Assembly: GCF_004353915.1 (NCBI RefSeq)
Contig: NZ_SMRP01000031.1
Location: 1-64,000 of the forward strand
Origin: Paraburkholderia silviterrae
GTDB taxonomy: Bacteria > Pseudomonadota > Gammaproteobacteria > Burkholderiales > Burkholderiaceae
Direction of reading: 5' to 3'
Length of the DNA: 64,000 nucleotides
Position numbers and translations under genes: made by a program. Positions 1 to 7,572 of this stretch are shown one piece after another. The notes beneath the pieces were generated by a model, which was given only the letters and a program-made list of their open reading frames with translations, ran no database searches and had not been told where the DNA came from. The first letter of the stretch is position 1; every line of letters begins with the position of its first letter.

Positions 1-335
1 AGCGCGACGCCCTGGGCATGATTGCCGGCCGAAGCGGTGATCACGCCGCGCTCGAGCTGCTCAGGCGTCAGGTGCGCCATCTTGTTGTAGGCGCCGCGCA
101 GCTTGAAGGAGAACACGGGCTGGTTGTCCTCGCGCTTGAGCAGGACGGTGTTGCGCAGGCGTGCCGAGAGGTTCGGCGCGCGCTCCAGCTCGGTCTCGCG
201 GGCCACGTCGTAGACGCGGGCGGTGAGAATCAGGCGAAGGTAATCGGTCTGCTGCGTGTTGCCTGGCTGGCTTCTGACCTTAGCAGCATTGGCTGTGTTG
301 CCTTCGACTATGGTTTGGCTCGATTCGACCTGCAT
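1..335 (-). CDS. ilvA: Threonine ammonia-lyase, biosynthetic (N-terminal part, cut by window edge)
   Basis: First 111 residues of a PLP-dependent threonine dehydratase, which converts threonine to 2-oxobutanoate in isoleucine synthesis. The translated N-terminus contains SFKLRGAYNK, whose first Lys is the PLP-binding lysine of the family, followed by ITASAGNHAQGVA, the phosphate-binding turn. The ATG at 335-333 follows a purine-rich stretch. The gene continues beyond base 1. The upstream leader peptide and terminator at 384-497 point to transcriptional attenuation by charged branched-chain tRNAs. The N-terminal 25-30 residues before YLRLILTAR are variable, so a later start is possible. Confidence 0.88.
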   Translation of the reverse strand, partial: MQVESSQTIVEGNTANAAKVRSQPGNTQQTDYLRLILTARVYDVARETELERAPNLSARLRNTVLLKREDNQPVFSFKLRGAYNKMAHLTPEQLERGVITASAGNHAQGVA

Positions 336-383
336 GACGGCTCCTGTGCTGTCTCTTTGCTCTTGTTAGCCAGGAGGCGGAAA

Positions 384-410
384 CAAAAAACCCGCCTCGT
401 GGGGCGGGTT
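384..410 (-). terminator. Attenuator terminator upstream of ilvA
   Basis: Read on the minus strand, AACCCGCC and GGCGGGTT pair over a CCACGA loop (389-410) and run directly into a T tract. It sits between the Ile-rich leader peptide and the ilvA start, the arrangement of an amino-acid attenuator. Confidence 0.75.
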
Positions 411-434
411 GTTGTCGCTTTTGCCAGACGTACG

Positions 435-497
435 CTAACCCACCATTCGATGAATGGTGCGAATAATCAGCGTAATCGGGCAGCGGCGGTAGTTCAT
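435..497 (-). CDS. ilvA leader peptide (Ile/Thr/Leu-rich, 20 aa)
   Basis: A short frame reads MNYRRCPITLIIRTIHRMVG and stops at 437-435. It has four Ile, two Thr and one Leu codon, clustered as PITLIIRTI, which suits a ribosome-stalling leader for isoleucine synthesis. An in-frame ATG at 509 would add four residues. The ATG at 497 is preceded by AGGA with almost no spacing, which is unusual. A perfect inverted repeat CACCATTC/GAATGGTG (441-459) overlaps its 3' end and could act as the pause or antiterminator hairpin. A TTGACA box lies at 533-528. Confidence 0.6.
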   Translation of the reverse strand: MNYRRCPITLIIRTIHRMVG

Positions 498-666
498 TCC
501 TACAAGCATGGCGTAGGCGGGCGCGATTGTCAATCCGTCTCGCGATCCGCTGAAATGTCTTAATAACTACGAATTACATTCCATATGATACGTTTTGAGT
601 CAGGAAGCACTCATGGGGCTGCAATTGAAGTGACAAGCACCATTTAACCTCAAAGGAAATACACCT

Positions 667-757
667 AACCGTGAAACATTCTCTGAATTATCGCACATCC
701 TATTGATTTAAAAAGAAATTTTTAGCGCGGCGATTTTTCTGGCGGTGTTTCACGGTT
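667..757. repeat. Perfect 12-bp inverted repeat, arms 67 bp apart
   Basis: AACCGTGAAACA (667-678) and its exact reverse complement (746-757) flank an AT-rich 67-bp core. Aligning the ends inward also recovers a shared ATCGC on each side. No target-site duplication is visible. It could be a small MITE-like element or a paired operator between ilvA and parB; nothing proves either. The rest of 498-811 shows no gene. Confidence 0.5.
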
Positions 758-811
758 TCGACCCTAGCTGCATTTGTGAGCGACCGGGGTCAACTCCTGC
801 ACTCCAAAAGC

Positions 812-843
812 AAAGGGCAGGCGCCTTTGTGGCCCTGCCCTTT
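812..843 (-). terminator. Terminator of the parAB operon
   Basis: AAAGGGCAGG (812-821) pairs perfectly with CCTGCCCTTT (834-843), 21 bp past the parB stop on the minus strand, and is followed by short T runs in that direction. Confidence 0.7.
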
Positions 844-864
844 CCGACTTTCAGGCGTGCGACC

Positions 865-1878
865 TTAGTTTGCCGCAGCAATCGTATCCATCTCGGCCGC
901 CCATTCGTCGATCACTGCCTTCATACGCTCGGCCAGACGCTGCTGATCTGGCGCCGCGAGGCCCTTCAAGCTCAATTCAGCGCGACCGTCGCCAAAAAGC
1001 TTCAACTCGCCGAGCGCGACACCATCCGGACGACTGAATTGCACACGCGACTGATAATGCGTGCGGCGCGGTCCGATACGACGTGCGCCCGCCTCCGCCG
1101 ACGCAGCCGCCTCGAGCTTGCGCACGCTCGCCTTGCCTTCGATGACCTGCCCGAGCCAATGCTCTGCAACGCTTGCGCCAGCACGATCGAAGATCAGCTT
1201 GATGTTGTAGGCATGGCCAAGGCCGATGTCCTTGCGATGCTGCGCCATGCGCTGCAGCAGATACGGCGGCAGAGACGTGAGCGAAATCACCTTGCTGATG
1301 TGCTTCGGATCCTCACTGACCGCGACGCCCAATTCAACCTGATCGACATAAACTCCATCGTCGAGCAACTTCTTCCAGGCAAGCGCGTCGTCGAAAACCG
1401 TCTGCTCCTCTCGCTCCTTGTTGGCGTGGTATGCACGCAAGTAGAGGTTCTGATTATCGAGACCGTCACGGACGTCGGCATCGATATGTTTGTCGCCACG
1501 CGAGCGCGCCGCCCTGATACGGCGCTCACCGTCGACGATCACGTACTTGCCAGGAAACTCGGGCAAGCGCGTGACGAGAATCGGCGTGATCTGACCTTGC
1601 TTGGCAAAACTTTCCGCGAGCTCGTCGATCGTCTCTGCGCTGTAGAACGCGCGCGGATTATACGGATTAGAGACGACGTCCTCGACCGGGATTTTCGTCA
1701 CCGCGTGAACCTCCAGAGCAACAGGTTCCACCGGTGCCACTTCGGCAAGCGTCACCACCGATGCGTCGCGTTGCGCAATACCGACAACGTCACCGTCGGC
1801 AAGACGCTCGCCCGCCGACACACGCTCAACCGCCATGCCCGCCCTAACCTTGCTGGTGAAATTGAGCTTAGTTGCCAT
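865..1878 (-). CDS. parB: ParB-family centromere-binding partition protein
   Basis: 337-residue DNA-binding partition protein that loads on the parS sites next door and stimulates ParA. An N-terminal ParB/Srx-like domain carries NPYNPR and, further on, GERRIRAAR, the box II region that forms the CTP pocket in this family. A central helix-turn-helix follows (around VAVSEDPKHISKVISL). The ATG at 1878-1876 lies 8 nt behind a GAGGAGG ribosome site and overlaps the last 11 nt of parA, so the two are translationally coupled. An upstream frame adds 63 residues but they are Arg/Ser-rich and read through parA, so they were left out. Confidence 0.92.
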   Translation of the reverse strand: MATKLNFTSKVRAGMAVERVSAGERLADGDVVGIAQRDASVVTLAEVAPVEPVALEVHAVTKIPVEDVVSNPYNPRAFYSAETIDELAESFAKQGQITPILVTRLPEFPGKYVIVDGERRIRAARSRGDKHIDADVRDGLDNQNLYLRAYHANKEREEQTVFDDALAWKKLLDDGVYVDQVELGVAVSEDPKHISKVISLTSLPPYLLQRMAQHRKDIGLGHAYNIKLIFDRAGASVAEHWLGQVIEGKASVRKLEAAASAEAGARRIGPRRTHYQSRVQFSRPDGVALGELKLFGDGRAELSLKGLAAPDQQRLAERMKAVIDEWAAEMDTIAAAN

Positions 1879-2554
1879 CGACGACCTCCTCCTCTTCCTG
1901 AACGAGCGCAATGATTTCGCTGTAGACCGCTGAGATCTCGTCCTTCGCGACCTTCGCGCCGCGCACGCCCTTGACGTCGAAGACCGTTCGGCCAAGCGCT
2001 GCCGCCTGGCGATACAGTTCGCGTTGCTTGACGGTGGACGCGAACACGCGGACATTGCTCTCGGCAAGAATCGCGCTCATCTGTGTGTGGAGGAGCGTCT
2101 TGGAATTCGATTTATTCAGCAAAATTGCGAATTTTCCCGCAGGATTGGCCACTCGCGTGCGCTCGACCAATTCCATCATCCCTTCACTACTCCAGATGTC
2201 GATCGGCGATGCATCGGTCGGGATAATGGTTGCGTCGGCGACGGCAAGTACGCGGGCGGTGGTCAAATCGTTGATATTCGGGGGGCAGTCGACGATGACG
2301 ACGTCGTAGTCGTTCGCGAGCGCGGCAATCTCCGGGCCAATCATCTTTTCGAGCTTATTGATGCTACCGACGCGGAATGGAAGCGGGGTTTCCGGCCCAG
2401 CCGCCGCACACCAACTCATGCACGATTGCTGGCCGTCGGCGTCTGCGACGTAGACCTTATAGCCTTCGGACTGAAACGCACCCGCCAGATTCATGCTGGT
2501 CGTGGTTTTGCCCACCCCGCCCTTTTGGTTCGCTACCGCTATGACCAGTCCCAT
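1868..2554 (-). CDS. parA: ParA-family partition ATPase
   Basis: 228-residue P-loop ATPase with the deviant Walker A motif KGGVGKTT at residues 10-17 and Walker A'/B segment VIVDCPPNIND. It has no N-terminal helix-turn-helix extension, so it is of the short ParA form. With ParB and parS it would segregate this replicon. The ATG at 2554 has GGAG about 8 nt upstream; an in-frame ATG at 2566 is the alternative. One parS-like palindrome (2602-2615) lies about 50 bp upstream in the promoter or leader region, which would allow ParB to repress its own operon. Confidence 0.92.
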   Translation of the reverse strand: MGLVIAVANQKGGVGKTTTSMNLAGAFQSEGYKVYVADADGQQSCMSWCAAAGPETPLPFRVGSINKLEKMIGPEIAALANDYDVVIVDCPPNINDLTTARVLAVADATIIPTDASPIDIWSSEGMMELVERTRVANPAGKFAILLNKSNSKTLLHTQMSAILAESNVRVFASTVKQRELYRQAAALGRTVFDVKGVRGAKVAKDEISAVYSEIIALVQEEEEVVDGN

Positions 2555-2601
2555 TCGGTTCTCCATGCAATGTTCACCGCCGGCACCCGCTTCACGCGCG
2601 A

Positions 2602-3589
2602 TCTCCACGTGGAGACTCTCCAGCGAGTCAGTTGGCAGTCTAGCGGAAAGTTAAAGTAAATTCTAGCTTCAGCGCCGAAATCGTTGTCAGCTCACAACCA
2701 AATTGGCCATTTGGACAAGGAATTCGACGCATAGAGCCTTCGTAAAGAGACAACTACAGAAGGACTGAGATCGGACGATGTAATCACAGAAGTGGGTTCT
2801 CCACGTGGAGACCTCGTCGGATCTGTGCGAGGTAATTCAAACTCGTCTCGTTTCAAGTATTTTTTGCGGACGGTTTCAATCCAGCACTGGATGTCGAGAT
2901 TGACTCGATTCAGAAATCGGATGATCGGGAGGTTCGTCCCAAAGGCCGCGCGAGCGAAGTGGAGAATCGTGTCTCTACGACCTCCGATACTCGATCTCCA
3001 CGTGGAGATTGTGACGTTGGCTGAGTTCAGAACGATCGCGGCGACCCTGATTCAGCCGTGTTTCAACGGCATATCATTGCAAATGAATGGTCTCATCTCC
3101 ACGTGGAGAGTCAATCATAAGCGCGGATTGCATGGTCTTGCTTTGAATCACTTTGTGCACGGGTGCAGGGTGCATCTTCCCGCAAGACAGGCATGTGCCC
3201 GAATTCCTTCGCCTCTAGTAACTTCGGTGTACGTGGCGCCAGGCGCGTGGGCCCAATCTCCACGTGAAGATCCTTGGGTTATAGAAGCAGGTAAGCAGCC
3301 CATCTTAAGTGCCGGCAGTCGAGGCTTCAGCACAATCGACCAGCCATCGCTCTTTGGCAAGATACCTGGCAGACAAGCATTAGCCACTGCAGCAGCGGCA
3401 GTTCCCCTATCGGCGCTACATCAAGCCCTCACTGTTCGATCGTGGCGAAACCAACGGTGTCCCAGCAAGAGGCAACAGATACAGCGCGAGTAGACCCGAC
3501 CCAGTATGGCTCCCGTCGGCCATAACTAACCGGCCTAACGATGCGCCTGCGCGACCGGCACGCGCAGCTACGCAATCTCCACGTGGAGA
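2602..3589. repeat. parS cluster: six copies of a 14-bp palindrome
   Basis: TCTCCACGTGGAGA is perfect at 2602-2615, 2798-2811, 2995-3008, 3096-3109 and 3576-3589. A copy at 3257-3270 has one mismatch (GTGAAGA). The spacing is irregular. No full copy was found elsewhere in the window. Location between parA and rep, palindromy and copy number make these the likely ParB-binding centromere. The central CACGTG resembles known Burkholderiales parS cores but the flanks differ. No convincing protein-coding gene was seen in 2616-3807. Confidence 0.8.
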
Positions 3590-3723
3590 CTACGTAGCAA
3601 CGAAGAAGTGAATGGATCGAGCCAGTACGACACTCACTGGCAGTGGGGAAAACGACACGCCTAAGTCCAGCGCCAAACATCAATTGTTCAACACTGCTTC
3701 GACGTATGAGGAAAACAGGTGGG

Positions 3724-3762
3724 GCGAAATTTATCTATCTTCTTATAGTAGATAAATTTCGC
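3724..3762. repeat. AT-rich perfect inverted repeat, 14-bp arms, behind rep
   Basis: GCGAAATTTATCTA (3724-3737) and its exact reverse complement (3749-3762) are separated by 11 bp. It starts 46 bp past the rep stop. No clear T tract follows on the minus strand, so it is either a weak rep terminator or a protein-binding or recombination site. Confidence 0.55.
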
Positions 3763-3807
3763 TAAATTATCGGAGAGGGAGTCGCCAATCGGCGAAAGGC
3801 AGTGCAA

Positions 3808-5184
3808 TCACTCAGCGCGCGTCTTCAACGCAAGCTCAACATCGCCCATGGCCTGGAGATCGCCAGCTGCCGGCGCCTGTTGTCCGCTCAGCAGGAACTC
3901 GAGCAGATCGGCGGCAGTCGGTTGGCCCCAGGTATCGAGAACCACCCAGCGGAAGAAATTCGTCGACGCCATCTTGCTCGGCACCTTGGCTGTCGAGACC
4001 TTGAGCTTGTCCATGCCGACCGTTTCGTTGTACCGCTTGATCAGCGCCGTCTGATCGTCGTACTCGAGCTCATTGAAGTAGGCCCGCGCCTCGGCAATCT
4101 TCGCCGCGATATACCGGTCCTTCACTTGATCCTGGCTCTCGCGCACCTTGCCCGAATCGGTGCTCGTGCTGCCTGCCGCGTTGGCGCCCGGCAGCTCATA
4201 GCCCTGCATCAGTGCCTTGCGGAAGTAGGCCGCCACATTCGCGAGTGGCGCCGCATTTTTCTGGGCGAGGCGCGCGGCCGTATAGGCCACAGCCGTGCGA
4301 ATCTTTTCCTCGCCGTACTGCTTCAAAAGACGTCGCGCCTCCGAGACCGGAACGCTGAATTTCGACATCTCGCCGATGAGCACGGTCTCGTTCGCACGCA
4401 GTTCCTGGGACGGATCCGTCTCCGGCTTGCGAGTCACGCGAAACTGCAGGGCGACCACCGAGCGGCCCACCTTGTGCTCGATGAGCTCGAAGTTGTGGTC
4501 CGAGATCTCGTTGACTTCCTTGATGCAGGGCACCAGCACGCGGCTCTTGAACTGCTTGTAGAGCTTGTACGACTGCGCCGAGGTATCCTGGCCGAGAATC
4601 AGGTCGCGCAGCGTCGCAAGTGGAAAGCGCGCCGTCACGCCAACCGCTTCGTAACGCACGACGTTTTCCCACAGGGCGAGCGAATGTGCTTTCCTGAATT
4701 GACGCGTGATCCGCATGTCGATCATTGCGTAGATTTCGGGATTCAGAAGCTCGCCGCGAATCTGCTCGGAGAAGGTATAGCGCAGCACCGAGCGTTCGAG
4801 TTCAGCGCCGGCGAGCAAGCCGGACGCCTTCCAGATGCTGCGTTTGTCCTGCGTGAGATAGTCCCAGTTGACGACCGTGCTGATCAGCGAATTGATCGTC
4901 TCCTTGACGTACTCTGTATTGTTGCTGTTCAGATCGACGTCCTGCGAGAGGGCGGAGATCGTGATCTCGAACGAAGAGCGGCCGGCTTCGAGAGAATCCT
5001 GGCGGATCGCGTTCTTGATCAGCGAACTAAACATCTTGCGCTGCTGGAGGCTGATCGATCCGGATTTCGGCGCGATGTGAATCGCGGGGACCGCCTTGCG
5101 GAAGAGATCAGGCGGCTGGCCTTGCTGGAATACGAGTGCACCTTGCTTGTCGGCATCGCCGGCATCGGCCTTTTTTCTTGCCAT
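3808..5184 (-). CDS. Replication initiator protein (Rep_3-like, winged-helix)
   Basis: 458-residue initiator that should bind the iterons at 5375-6572 to open the origin. The region from about residue 40 (SISLQQRKMFSSLIKNA) through the central SLISTVVNWDY and FRKAHSLALWE segments matches the tandem winged-helix layout of Rep_3 plasmid and secondary-chromosome initiators, and the C-terminus is longer than in small plasmid Reps. The start chosen is the ATG at 5184 (MARKKAD), because upstream residues run through a probable operator palindrome at 5213-5234. Minus strand, pointing toward parAB. Confidence 0.87.
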   Translation of the reverse strand: MARKKADAGDADKQGALVFQQGQPPDLFRKAVPAIHIAPKSGSISLQQRKMFSSLIKNAIRQDSLEAGRSSFEITISALSQDVDLNSNNTEYVKETINSLISTVVNWDYLTQDKRSIWKASGLLAGAELERSVLRYTFSEQIRGELLNPEIYAMIDMRITRQFRKAHSLALWENVVRYEAVGVTARFPLATLRDLILGQDTSAQSYKLYKQFKSRVLVPCIKEVNEISDHNFELIEHKVGRSVVALQFRVTRKPETDPSQELRANETVLIGEMSKFSVPVSEARRLLKQYGEEKIRTAVAYTAARLAQKNAAPLANVAAYFRKALMQGYELPGANAAGSTSTDSGKVRESQDQVKDRYIAAKIAEARAYFNELEYDDQTALIKRYNETVGMDKLKVSTAKVPSKMASTNFFRWVVLDTWGQPTAADLLEFLLSGQQAPAAGDLQAMGDVELALKTRAE

Positions 5185-5212
5185 ATGACCCACGTGAAAA
5201 GGGAACCTGGTC

Positions 5213-5234
5213 GGTTGGTAACTGTATACCAACC
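5213..5234. promoter_or_regulatory. Probable rep operator (inverted repeat)
   Basis: GGTTGGTA and TACCAACC surround a 6-bp spacer, 29 bp upstream of the rep ATG. The arms contain the GGTA/TACC core also found in the iterons, as expected for an initiator autoregulation site. Function is inferred. Confidence 0.5.
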
Positions 5235-5374
5235 AATCAGGTGACTCAAGGCTGCGCCGCACGCGTATGCGGGAGCACGACACCGCGTGTCGGAAAAGTT
5301 GACAACCCTTGCTTTTAGCCGCTGTGTCGGGCATCCAGACGGCCAACGAGTACGTTCCAGCGGGCCAGGTACGA

Positions 5375-6572
5375 TCCCATATCCGGTGACCATTGCGATT
5401 CGACTCCCCGAATTTGCTCCCATAGCATGATACCTGGAGCTCTCAAGTGAGGACTCACTCTCGTTCAAGTTACCCACAGGTATCTGTTTATGGGAGATTT
5501 CGGAAAGCAGCTGCTTCGTGGACTTCGGCCCCACAGCATGTAAAAGATGTCCCATTGCAGGTGACCTATCGCCTATCCCATAAATAGGCACCTGGAATAG
5601 CCCGAAACAAGCGCATTCTGGGTCATTGCCCGCGAGAAAACTCCCATAACCGGGTACTCTCGATTGATCCCATAGCGCGTTACCTTGGGATCGTCATCAA
5701 AGTCCCGGCTGAGCGTTCACGGGGGTCTCCGATCAAATCGCCAGAGGTTACCTCCAGAGCGCCCCGCAGTTACGCCCCACAATCGGTTACCTCAACGATT
5801 CCCCAGGAATGGCTACCTTTTGGAAGCGCAAAAGGCCTTCAGTGCGGGTAGACGCGGTCCTCGCGTCCCATAGAGCGCTACCTTTTCATGTTCCCATAAA
5901 GTGTTACCTCAGAGGTTTTCGGCAATTTCTCCCATACGGAGCCACCTTTTCCCCATATCCACAGACCCGAATCCCCATGCGAGGCTACCGAGCCCCCATA
6001 TCCACAACCCCGAGCTCCCATAGCCGGTTCCCCGGGTCCCATAAGTTGCCACCAAATCGCCCGCAAACCCATGCCAGGTAAGGCTTTGCGACGCCTAAAG
6101 GTTTACTAAAGTTTCTAAAGCGTAAAAGGTAAACACTGAAACAGGCGTCCGATGAAAGAGACGTCTCCCAAAACCGGGACCCTATGGAGATGTAAGTGGT
6201 CACCAACCGGTGCTGTCCCAAACCCGGTGACCTATGGGACTAAGCGCACGAAAAGCGCTCCCAAAGCATGAGACCTATGAAGCGAATCTTGAGGATTGAC
6301 ATTGAGTATGCAACTTAACTCAATGATTTATATAAAAAAGACGCTCAATGGTGTCTTGCTATGGGACAAGCCAAAGCTAAAAGGTAACCGTCTGTGGGAT
6401 CTGAGTGCCGCCTGAGAAGCTCAATGCTTTGCTAGACGCCTGGCGTCCGAAAAACCGTCATCCGTCTGCCCTGTCTCTTGCTGCTCCGCAGCTGTGTGGT
6501 CCTCGAGGGCATTCAGCGAAAGGTCCCCACCTCCCATATCGGGTTACCTGCAGCAGGTCACCAAATATGGGA
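5375..6572. repeat. Replication origin: iteron array with DnaA-box-like sites
   Basis: About 20 copies of a 17-18 bp iteron, consensus TCCCATANNNGGTTACCT. Good copies start at 5375, 5418, 5550, 5576, 5642, 5668, 5866, 5892, 5930, 6216, 6259 and 6532 on plus, and 5478, 6382 and 6555 on minus. Degenerate copies occur at about 5775, 5801, 5951, 5973, 5993, 6016 and 6037. ATATCCACA (5955-5963 and 5998-6006) and TTACCCACA (5470-5478) are one base from the DnaA box. An AT-rich stretch at 6296-6346 with the inverted repeat ATTGAGT/ACTCAAT (6301-6324) could be the unwinding element. No gene is supported in 5185-6669. Confidence 0.8.
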
Positions 6573-6669
6573 AACGAGCGCGTAAGTCACCTTCACGTTC
6601 CCGGCCAGTGCCGCAAGGTGCATCGCACCATTGCGCACAGGTGACCTTTACGCGCACGTTTTCCAGTCG

Positions 6670-6996
6670 TCACTCTGCCTGCGCCTGTGTCTGCGTCGGC
6701 TGCTGCGTCGCCGACGCCGTAGGTGATGCAAGGCAATCGTGACGATAGAGGCTGCTGAGCCGTTCCTGAGCCGCCTGAAGGTCGGACGGATAATCGTTGT
6801 CCACCGCATGCTCCTGGTAGCCAACCAGCGAGAGGTCCTTCAGTTCCTGCATGAGTTCACCGTGCGTCACCTCGTGAGCGGGCCGTACGAACGGATAGCT
6901 GTGACACGCGTGCGGCGTGAGCTGGGGTGCAGCGAACGCGCTTGCGCTTGCGACGCCAAGGAAAGGGATCAATGCGAACTTGAGCCAACGCTTCAT
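6670..6996 (-). CDS. DUF4148-like small exported protein
   Basis: 108 residues with a Sec signal peptide (MKRWLKF, hydrophobic core, cleavage near AFA-AP). The mature part has GELMQELKDLSLVGYQ followed by DNDYPSDLQAAQERL, the pattern of Burkholderiales DUF4148 proteins, and a Gln/Thr/Ala-rich tail. The ATG at 6996 follows GGAGG. The function of this family is not known. It is the first gene past the origin. Two shorter relatives occur at 13184 and 52523. Confidence 0.75.
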   Translation of the reverse strand: MKRWLKFALIPFLGVASASAFAAPQLTPHACHSYPFVRPAHEVTHGELMQELKDLSLVGYQEHAVDNDYPSDLQAAQERLSSLYRHDCLASPTASATQQPTQTQAQAE

Positions 6997-7572
6997 GGTG
7001 ACCTCCGACTGTCTATGGACGAATGAGCCGGCACATGTGCCGACGAACGAGCGGCATGCCCGCGACGCAGAACGACATCGCACCCGTGGCATGCCAACGA
7101 GCGTCGAGCATAAGCAGCGGGCAGCTCTGAAATGCGCTCAACAGGATGAAAGAACTTTCATCGATGCAACGGCCCCGGCGAACGCGATGGGCCCAACGGC
7201 TCGCGCCGTCGTCAGACGCATGCGATGGGGGCTCCATTCAAACCTGCGCCTCGCAGTCCCGAACCTCTTCGTGTTGCTCCGAATTGACAAACTGACAGCC
7301 AGCCGTCATCAGCCGGTAAGAACATGACCCGCTCTTCATCGTGCTGATGCCGTTGCAGCGCATCGCCCCCCCTATCATGGCGAGGCGCGCGTATTGGTCC
7401 ATGGTGGGTCCTCGATGGATCGTCGCCGCGCGCATCGTTCATCGTCGGCGGGGTTAGCCATCGGGAGAGTCATGTCAGTCAGCGAAATCACGGCGCACCT
7501 GCATCAAACTTCGCCGCGGCGCGTGTGCGGCATGGAGCCTTGCGCCCTACCGCAGCCGGTGCGAGGCGCTCA
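6997..7572. other. Intergenic region between the DUF4148 gene and the sensor kinase
   Basis: Mostly non-coding, with one weak small-protein candidate (7238-7402 minus, listed separately). It should hold the promoters of the DUF4148 gene and of the two-component cluster, but no clear sigma-70 pair, operator or terminator stood out. Confidence 0.4.
7238..7402 (-). CDS. Possible 54-aa protein, function unknown
   Basis: ATG at 7402 preceded by GAGGA at suitable spacing. The product begins MDQYARLAMIGGAM, has three Cys (at SGSCSY, TAGCQF and RDCEAQ, plus RCNG earlier) and an acidic end. It has no recognised domain and may be spurious. Confidence 0.25.
   Translation of the reverse strand: MDQYARLAMIGGAMRCNGISTMKSGSCSYRLMTAGCQFVNSEQHEEVRDCEAQV

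Noticed and set aside
2792..3493. A 233-codon plus-strand frame in the parS region
   Set aside because: It spans four parS sites and has no recognisable motif or ribosome site.
5375..6572. CRISPR array
   Set aside because: The repeats are 17-18 bp, irregularly spaced, in both orientations, and next to rep, so they are iterons.
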